Positions 41,178 through 46,690 of a stretch of 46,690 nucleotides of DNA are shown piece after piece. Both the position numbers and the translations under genes were made by a program. Below the pieces are notes generated by a model. That model was not told where the DNA came from, made no database searches, and saw only the letters and a list, made by a program, of their open reading frames with translations. The number at the start of each line of letters is the position of its first letter. The stretch's first letter is position 1. Source of the stretch: Rubrivivax sp. (GTDB lineage: Bacteria > Pseudomonadota > Gammaproteobacteria > Burkholderiales > Burkholderiaceae_C); NCBI GenBank assembly GCA_016789865.1, contig JAEUPC010000228.1:1-46690 (forward strand), in the 5' to 3' direction.

Positions 41178-42845
41178 TCACCCCACCCGGGCCGGCCTGC
41201 GCTTGAACCAGCGCACCGCCTGCTCGCGCGGTGCGCGCACCGGCGCGTGGTGGGCCACCAGCGCGGCGTCGAAGGCGTGGCCGGCATCGTCGGCCAGCGC
41301 CGCCTGGCGCGCCGCGCGCACCGCGGCGCATCGTTCGGCCACGCTGCGCGCCATGCCGCCGGCCACCGCCGGCGCGAGGTGGTCGACGATGTGCAGCAGG
41401 TTCTCCTTGCCGCGCTCGTTGGTGCTGCCATAACCCTTGACCAGCGCGCCGCAGCGCGCCAGCTCCAGGCCGAGCGCGGCGTGCTCGCGCGTACCGGCCT
41501 GGACAGCGGCGAGCCAGCGCTCGATGAGCGCCTGCTCCAGCGCAAAGCGCTGGCCATGGCGGCGCAGGCCCTTCATCGCGGCCACCAGGCGCAGCGCCAA
41601 CGTGCCGCGCAGCCCGTGCGTGCCCAGCGCCAGCGGCAGCGCCCAGGGTTCGCGGCCAGTGGACACACGGCGCCGGTCCCAGGCAACCAGCCGCCCGGCC
41701 CATGCCGCCGGCAGCAGGCCGGCCAGCTCGGCCACGCCCGGCTTGAAGTGGTCGTACACCTTCACCACATCGGCCGGCGCGGCCTTCACCTCGCGGCGCA
41801 CGCGCTGCAATCGTGCAGTGGCGAGCTTCAGCCGGGCCACCTGCACGATGTCGTCGAAGCACATCCACAGCGCGAGCCAGCGTGCGGCTTCGTCGGCCAC
41901 CCCGGGCCCGGCCGTGGCGGAGCTCAGGCCCGTGGGGCCGCCCGGCCGCCTGGCCGCGCCGTTGCCCGCGGGCCCATCTGCGCCCACGGCCGCACCCCTG
42001 GCCGCCGCCTCGGCGGCCTGCAGGCGCGCGAGGCGCTGGTCGAAGAGCCGCGCATAACCTTCGTCCTGATATGCCTGGACCCGCTGCCGCGCGAGCACGC
42101 GCAACTCGTGCGGCGCCACGGCCGGCTTGCCGCCCGCGCGGCCGGCCTGGGCCCGCCGGCCCTCCTTTCGCTGCTGCTGCAACGGCCCCTGCGGCTGCGG
42201 GTCCGGCTGCGGCAACCCCCGCCGTGCCACGAGCGTGTCGTGGGCCAGCGCAAACCCGGCGAGGCTGGTCTGCACGCCCTTGCCGGCGGCGCGGATCGCC
42301 TCTTCATACGCCTGGCGCGGCAGCGGCAGCGCGCCGCTGCCGGCGATGGCGCCCAGCATCACCGCACTCATCGCGGTGCCGGCCTCGCGCGCCAGCGCGT
42401 CGAGATCCAGCAGGTCCACCGCGCGCGCGCTGCCGTGCAGCGCTTCCAGCAGGCGCGCCGTGTCGGCGCGGCCGTCGCCCAGCGCCATCTTCTCGGCCAC
42501 CGTGAGCGCGCGCGTGGTGCTGCTGACGACCCGCGTGCGAGCGCGGCTGACAAAGCCCTGGCCGGCTTGGCGCAACGCCTCCAGCAGCTCGCTGGCAACG
42601 AGCAGGTCCACGCCGCCGGGTACCGGGCTCAGGCTGAACACCGGCCGCGGCGCGCCGGGCGCCGCGGGCTGCGGCGCGATCTCCAGGTAGTACGTGGTCG
42701 CACCGGTGCGCTGCGCGACACCCGGGATGCTGGTGGCCTGCGCCGCGTGGCCGGCACGCACCGCCGCGGTGTACAGCCATTCGGCCAGCACGCCGCCGCC
42801 CTCGCCGCCGAGGGCGCAGACGAGAACGCAGACCGGGCGGGACAT
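41178..42845 (-). CDS. iorB: Indolepyruvate oxidoreductase beta-type subunit with DUF6537 tail
   Basis: 555 residues. The N-terminal pyruvate:ferredoxin oxidoreductase gamma-type domain (about 5-200) has VCALGGEGGGVLAEWLYTAA and SIPGVAQRTGATTYYLE. The C-terminal half is the DUF6537 helical domain (about 240-540) found in Proteobacterial members. Two low-complexity inserts, Gln/Pro/Arg-rich (about 212-238) and Gly/Ala/Pro-rich (about 290-318), are longer than I would expect. With IorA it oxidatively decarboxylates aryl-pyruvates to aryl-acetyl-CoA. It follows the Bug gene by 29 bases on the same strand as iorA. Confidence 0.88.
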   Translation of the reverse strand: MSRPVCVLVCALGGEGGGVLAEWLYTAAVRAGHAAQATSIPGVAQRTGATTYYLEIAPQPAAPGAPRPVFSLSPVPGGVDLLVASELLEALRQAGQGFVSRARTRVVSSTTRALTVAEKMALGDGRADTARLLEALHGSARAVDLLDLDALAREAGTAMSAVMLGAIAGSGALPLPRQAYEEAIRAAGKGVQTSLAGFALAHDTLVARRGLPQPDPQPQGPLQQQRKEGRRAQAGRAGGKPAVAPHELRVLARQRVQAYQDEGYARLFDQRLARLQAAEAAARGAAVGADGPAGNGAARRPGGPTGLSSATAGPGVADEAARWLALWMCFDDIVQVARLKLATARLQRVRREVKAAPADVVKVYDHFKPGVAELAGLLPAAWAGRLVAWDRRRVSTGREPWALPLALGTHGLRGTLALRLVAAMKGLRRHGQRFALEQALIERWLAAVQAGTREHAALGLELARCGALVKGYGSTNERGKENLLHIVDHLAPAVAGGMARSVAERCAAVRAARQAALADDAGHAFDAALVAHHAPVRAPREQAVRWFKRRPARVG

Positions 42846-42874
42846 CGCGCGTCGCAGCTCGCTCGGTCGGCGGG

Positions 42875-43876
42875 TCAGTCGGCGGTGATCTTGTTCTCGC
42901 GGATGAAGGCACCGAAGCGCGTGCGGTCGCGTTCCTGGCCGGCGATGAACTCGGCGCGCGTGCCGAGCTGCGGCTCGGCGCCCAGCGACTTGATCACCTC
43001 TTGCACCCTCGGCGTGCCGAGCGCCTTGTTGATCTCGTCGTGCAGCAGGCTCACCACCGCAGCCGGTGTGGCACCGGGCGCGTAGATGCCGAACACTGTG
43101 TCGGCGTCGAACCCGGTGGCGCCCAGCTCGGCCAGCGTGGGCACGTCGGGGTAGGCGCCGGAGCGCTTCGGGCTGCCCACGGCCAGCATCTTCAGCCGGC
43201 CCTCCTTGGCGTGGCGCAGCCCCGGGCCGGGGTCGAACATGAACTGCAGGTTGCCGGCCAGCAGGTCGGTGAGCGCCGGCGCGGCGCCGCGGTAGGGCAC
43301 GTGCACGGCGAACAGGCCCAGCTGCCGCTTCATCATCTCGGTGGCCAGGTGCGGGCTGGAGCCGCTGCCGGGCGAACCGTACGACAGCCGCCCGGGGTTG
43401 GCCTTCACGTAGGCGATGAACTCCCGCGCGTCCTTCACCGGCACCGCGGGGTGCGTCATCAGGAACACCAGCACGCGCGCGGCGCTGGCCACCGGCGTGA
43501 GGTCCTTGGCCGGGTCGAACGCCATGTTCGGGTAGAGGAACGGGTTCACCGTCACCGCGCCGCCGCTGCTCATCAGCAGCGTGTGGCCATCGGCGGGCGC
43601 CTTGGCCGCCGCCTCGGCGCCGATGTTGCCGTTGGCGCCGGGGCGGTTTTGCACCACCACCTGCTGCTTGAGCTGCTCGGACAGTTGCTGCGCCAGCGCG
43701 CGGCCGATCACGTCGGCCGCGCCGCCGGGCGGAAAGTTGACGATCAGCGTGATGGGCTTGCCGGGGAACGCCTGTGCCAGTGCAGCGCCTGCCGGCACCA
43801 GCAGCGCCAACGCAGCGGCTGCCAGCGCGTGCAGCGATGCGCAGGCCGTCGTGCGCAGCATGTGTCGCAGGTTCAT
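42875..43876 (-). CDS. Bug-family solute-binding protein inserted between iorA and iorB
   Basis: 333 residues from the ATG at 43876, with GAAGGAGA upstream; a longer frame from 43918 lacks this. Signal peptide about 1-35, then the Bug pattern FPGKPITLIVNFPPGGAADVIGR, VVQNRPGANGNIGAEA and VPYRGAAPALTDLLAG. Periplasmic binding protein for an organic acid. Position is the notable point: 59 bases after iorA and 29 before iorB in one transcription direction, implying that it captures an aryl-pyruvate or related acid for the oxidoreductase. That substrate link is inference. Confidence 0.92.
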   Translation of the reverse strand: MNLRHMLRTTACASLHALAAAALALLVPAGAALAQAFPGKPITLIVNFPPGGAADVIGRALAQQLSEQLKQQVVVQNRPGANGNIGAEAAAKAPADGHTLLMSSGGAVTVNPFLYPNMAFDPAKDLTPVASAARVLVFLMTHPAVPVKDAREFIAYVKANPGRLSYGSPGSGSSPHLATEMMKRQLGLFAVHVPYRGAAPALTDLLAGNLQFMFDPGPGLRHAKEGRLKMLAVGSPKRSGAYPDVPTLAELGATGFDADTVFGIYAPGATPAAVVSLLHDEINKALGTPRVQEVIKSLGAEPQLGTRAEFIAGQERDRTRFGAFIRENKITAD

Positions 43877-43935
43877 CGTGGGTCTCCTTCGGTCGATGTC
43901 GGTTCGCTCACGCGGCATGTTGTCCGGCCGGCCGT

Positions 43936-46146
43936 TCAGGCCGTTCGCAGCACGCCGGTGAGCCGCTCACGCAGCCAGGCGGCCAGCCGTTCGGGCCAGC
44001 GCGGGTTCTGGATGATCTCGGCCCGGTAGAAGCTCGGGCACAGGCTGGCCGCGTGCGCGTTCTCGCCGCACAGGCCGCAGCCCACGCAGCCGTCGATGAC
44101 GGTGGCCACCGGGTCGTCGCGCAGCGGGTCGGGGTTGTCCTTCAAGGTCAGCGTCGGGCAGCCGGAAATCCGGATGCAGGCGTGGTCGCCGGTGCACACG
44201 TCTTCGTCCACACCGTACTTCACGCGCACCACGCGTTCGCCGCGGCTGAGCAGCGAGGCCAGCCACGGTTTGATGCGGCGCTGGCGCTCCAGCTGGCACT
44301 CGCCCTCGGCAACGACGACCTTCAGGCCGGCGAACGGTGTCGTCAGCGCCTCCTGCAGCGTGCGGCGCATGGTGTCGACCTCGTAGGTGTGCACCACGCG
44401 CAGCCACTGCACGCCCATGCCCTTCAGCGTGGCCTCGATGGTCTGGTTCTTGTGCGCCAGGCTCTGGTGCAGGCTGCCGCGCGCGGCGGCCTCGGCCTTG
44501 GCCTCGTCGTCGGGGGTGTTCAGGATGTCCTGCGTGCCGGTGGCGCTGGTGTAGCCGTTCTTCATGATCAGCAGCACCGCGTCGTCGCCGTTGAACAGCG
44601 CCGCCTGCACGCCGGTGAGCAGGCCGTTGTGCCAGAAGCCGCCGTCGCCCATCACCGCCACGGTGCGCCTTTGCATCATCGGGCTCACGCCGGCGCGGCT
44701 GGCCAGGCTCATGCCGTAGCCGAGGATGCTGTGGCCGCTGCTGAACGGCTCGAAGGTGGCGAAGGCGTGGCAGCCGATGTCGGCGGCAATGTGCACCGGC
44801 CCCACCTGCTGCTGCGCCAGCTTCAGCGCGCTGAACACCGGCCGTTCGGGGCAGCCGATGCAGAAGGTGGGCGGGCGCGCCGGCAGCGGGCCACCGAGGG
44901 CCTGGGCCACCTCGGCACGGGTGGTGTCGATGCCCTGCAGCCATCCGCGGCCGGCGGCGATGGCACGCTGTGCCGCCGGCCCGGCCGCGGTGGCTTCGGC
45001 AGCGAGGCAGCCGACGAGCGCGCGCACCAGCGCCTCCACCGTCAGCTCGCCGACCGCCGGCACGAACGCCTTGCCATGCACCGCCGTGGGCACGCCGTGC
45101 CGGCGCAGCGACTGCACCACGTCTTTCTCGATGTACTCGGGGCTGCCCTCCTCCACCACCAGCACCGCGCGCCGGCCGGCGCAGAACGCCGCGAGCTCCG
45201 CGCCCGCCAGCGGGTAGGTGACGTTCAGGCAAAGCACCGGCAGCCACGGCTGGCCGCCCTCGTCGGCCAGGCCCAGCATCTGCAGCGCCCGCACCAGTGC
45301 CGGGTAGACGCCGCCCTGCACGACGAGACCGAGGCCCAGGCCAAGGCCGCCTCCTGGCGATGCAGCCGCCTCGGGTGGGCCGAAACGCTCGTTCAGCCCG
45401 CGCTCGACGATGAAGCGCTCGGCCGCCGGCAGGCGCTGCTCGATCTTGAGCTTCTCGTGGCGGAAGGTCACCGGCGGGTGCGCCAACCGCATGTAGTCGA
45501 AGCGCGCCGGCTCGTCGATGAGGTGGCGCGTGCTCGACACCGGCGCCACGTTGTCGGCCGCCGTGAAGCTGCCGCGCACGTGGCAGGCGCGGATGCGCAG
45601 CTCCATCATCGCCGGCATGTTGCTGGCTTCGCTGAGCGCAAACGCCTCGCCGACCAGCCGCACCATGTTGCCCAGATCGGGCCGCGGGTCGAACAGCGCC
45701 AGCGTGCTCTTCAGCGCGTAGGCGTGCGTGCGCTCCTGGATGACGCTGGCGCCCTCGCCATAGTCCTCACCGACGACGATGAGCGCGCCGCCCACCACGC
45801 CCGGCGACGCGAGGTTCGAAAGCGCATCGGCCGCGACATTGGTGCCGACGATGCTCTTCCAGGTGACGCAGCCGCGCAGCGGGTAGTGCAGGCTGGCGCC
45901 CAGCATCGCTGCGGCGCTGGCCTCGTTGCTGCACGCTTCGACATGCACGCCCAGCTCGTCCATCAGCGGCCGCGCCTGCACCAGCACATCGAGCAGGTGC
46001 GACACCGGCGCACCCTGGTAACCGCCGACGTAGGCCACGCCCGACTGCAGCAGCCCCTTCGTGATGGCGAGGATGCCCTCGCCATGGAACGTGGCCCCGG
46101 CGCCGAGCTTCAGCTTCTCGATCTGCTCGGTGAACTGGACTTCCAT
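43936..46146 (-). CDS. iorA: Indolepyruvate ferredoxin oxidoreductase alpha-type subunit
   Basis: 736 residues. N-terminal pyrimidine-type domain (GGYQGAPVSHLLDVL), middle transketolase-C-like domain, and a thiamine-diphosphate site GDGGFWHNG ... MKNGYTSATGTQ (about 495-535). The C-terminal two-cluster ferredoxin domain has C651-x2-D654-x2-C657-x5-C663-P and C687-x2-C690-x2-C693-x9-C703-P. In the first cluster the usual second Cys is Asp. It decarboxylates indolepyruvate or related aryl-pyruvates with CoA and ferredoxin as electron acceptor. Encoded at the head of iorA-Bug-iorB. GGAATTCC precedes the ATG rather than a clear ribosome site. Confidence 0.92.
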   Translation of the reverse strand: MEVQFTEQIEKLKLGAGATFHGEGILAITKGLLQSGVAYVGGYQGAPVSHLLDVLVQARPLMDELGVHVEACSNEASAAAMLGASLHYPLRGCVTWKSIVGTNVAADALSNLASPGVVGGALIVVGEDYGEGASVIQERTHAYALKSTLALFDPRPDLGNMVRLVGEAFALSEASNMPAMMELRIRACHVRGSFTAADNVAPVSSTRHLIDEPARFDYMRLAHPPVTFRHEKLKIEQRLPAAERFIVERGLNERFGPPEAAASPGGGLGLGLGLVVQGGVYPALVRALQMLGLADEGGQPWLPVLCLNVTYPLAGAELAAFCAGRRAVLVVEEGSPEYIEKDVVQSLRRHGVPTAVHGKAFVPAVGELTVEALVRALVGCLAAEATAAGPAAQRAIAAGRGWLQGIDTTRAEVAQALGGPLPARPPTFCIGCPERPVFSALKLAQQQVGPVHIAADIGCHAFATFEPFSSGHSILGYGMSLASRAGVSPMMQRRTVAVMGDGGFWHNGLLTGVQAALFNGDDAVLLIMKNGYTSATGTQDILNTPDDEAKAEAAARGSLHQSLAHKNQTIEATLKGMGVQWLRVVHTYEVDTMRRTLQEALTTPFAGLKVVVAEGECQLERQRRIKPWLASLLSRGERVVRVKYGVDEDVCTGDHACIRISGCPTLTLKDNPDPLRDDPVATVIDGCVGCGLCGENAHAASLCPSFYRAEIIQNPRWPERLAAWLRERLTGVLRTA

Positions 46147-46258
46147 CGAAGGAATTCCGTGGGCGAACTGCCGCCGTCCATCGGCTTCACCGCCCCGCGC
46201 ACGCCGCCCAGTGGCCGCCGCGGAGCCGGCTCTGCCGGGCCGCTGGCGGCGCCCCCCA

Positions 46259-46273
46259 GGACTCGAAGAGTCC
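46259..46273. repeat. GC hairpin in a symmetric intergenic block
   Basis: Perfect stem GGACTC / GAGTCC with a GAA loop, inside a larger imperfect inverted region (about 46240-46315) that also includes the palindrome GGCGGCCGCC. It lies between the SRPBCC gene and iorA (both minus), so it may be a terminator or a dispersed repeat. Confidence 0.5.
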
Positions 46274-46323
46274 CCTCAGGACTCCGGGGAGGCGGCCGCC
46301 AGGCCGCTTCGGGGGGATCGAAG

Positions 46324-46690
46324 TTACTCAACCTCTCCGCCGAACTTCTTGCACAGGTTCTCGATGTACTTCTCGAGCAACCCTTCGAACTCGCTGTTGA
46401 CCACCGGCGCAACGATCATCTTCATCAGCCCGGGCAGCGGCACGTCCACCGTGCCCTGGGTCTTCAGCACGATGTTCGTGCGGTCCTTGCCGTCGGTGAT
46501 CTTCCAGCTGCCGCTGATCTGCGCGTTGCTCTGCTCGTCGGCGTGCGGTGCCCAGGTGATGGTGCCCTTCTTCTCGTCGCTCTTGTACTTGCACGCGTAG
46601 ATGGTCTGGATGCCCACCTGCGCGGTGCCCACCTTCTGCATCTCCCAGCGGTAGGCGTTGTCGCCCAGGTCGTGCAGCTTCTTCACCTTG
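46324..46690 (-). CDS. SRPBCC-family protein, N-terminal end cut by window
   Basis: The last 122 residues are visible; the frame is open to the right edge, and a GTG at 46686 is internal, not a start. The segment KKLHDLGDNAYRWEMQKVG, then ITWAPHADEQSNAQISGSW, and the final amphipathic helix (LMKMIVAPVVNSEFEGLLEKYIENLCKKF) match the polyketide-cyclase/START-like SRPBCC fold with its long C-terminal helix. Such proteins bind hydrophobic ligands; no specific role can be given. It runs in the same direction as iorA, 177 bases upstream, separated by a hairpin block. Confidence 0.75.
   Translation of the reverse strand, partial: KVKKLHDLGDNAYRWEMQKVGTAQVGIQTIYACKYKSDEKKGTITWAPHADEQSNAQISGSWKITDGKDRTNIVLKTQGTVDVPLPGLMKMIVAPVVNSEFEGLLEKYIENLCKKFGGEVE

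Noticed and set aside
1-46690. Mobile element, prophage or genomic island borders
   Set aside because: No integrase, transposase, tRNA or direct-repeat borders were found; composition is even apart from local repeats.

Overview
The window is a stretch of very GC-rich chromosome with strong third-position GC. It most likely comes from a betaproteobacterium of the order Burkholderiales (Rubrivivax/Leptothrix/Comamonadaceae-like). Supporting this are two Bug-type tripartite-tricarboxylate solute-binding proteins, a betaproteobacterial-style IorA/IorB pair with a DUF6537 tail, an AtuA-type protein and an overall catabolic gene content. That placement is inferred from gene content and composition only. 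I saw no rRNA, tRNA, transposase, phage gene or CRISPR array. Both end genes are cut by the window edges.

Left part (1-7.4 kb): a truncated FAD/NAD-binding reductase subunit (minus), a small exported Asp/Gly-rich protein (plus), a small exported protein built from three copies of a 38-residue repeat (minus), then a minus-strand run atuA - atuA-like - Bug protein - alkylsulfatase lipoprotein. The run has a 4-base stop/start overlap and short gaps, so it is probably one operon for taking up and processing an organic acid or sulfate ester.

Centre-left (7.4-18.9 kb): a single 951-residue protein that fuses an aryl-CoA-type flavin monooxygenase to a benzoate-CoA-ligase-like enzyme. It is followed on the other strand by a class II aldolase, an epoxide hydrolase and a second acyl-CoA synthetase. 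Next is a GntR/FCD regulator leading a plus-strand cassette: EctD/PhyH-like dioxygenase, DRL/SAF-type oxidoreductase (ATGA overlap) and DMT transporter. An undescribed aromatic or carboxylate pathway is plausible here. A 479-base gap after the transporter holds two diverged, oppositely oriented copies of a 115-base palindromic repeat.

Centre (19.4-34 kb): acetylpolyamine-deacetylase-like protein, a 919-residue patatin with a DUF4071-like N-terminus and a C-terminal membrane anchor, a cupin protein, YaeQ, DUF2167 and unknown membrane proteins, an M81 (MlrC-like) metallopeptidase, a GlxA/FtrA-type regulator divergent from a DUF885 peptidase, a coupled small protein, a DUF1272 zinc-ribbon protein, and a second M81 peptidase.

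Right part (34-46.7 kb): three complete amidase-signature enzymes interleaved with small unknown proteins, a lipoprotein, and on the minus strand iorA - Bug - iorB preceded by the truncated end of an SRPBCC protein. With two M81 hydrolases next to three amidases, the region looks specialised for cleaving amide or peptide-like compounds, and iorAB for oxidising aryl-pyruvates.

Many intergenic gaps carry short GC-rich tandem arrays with periods of 8, 9, 11, 12 or 13 bases, an unusual recurring feature of this genome.
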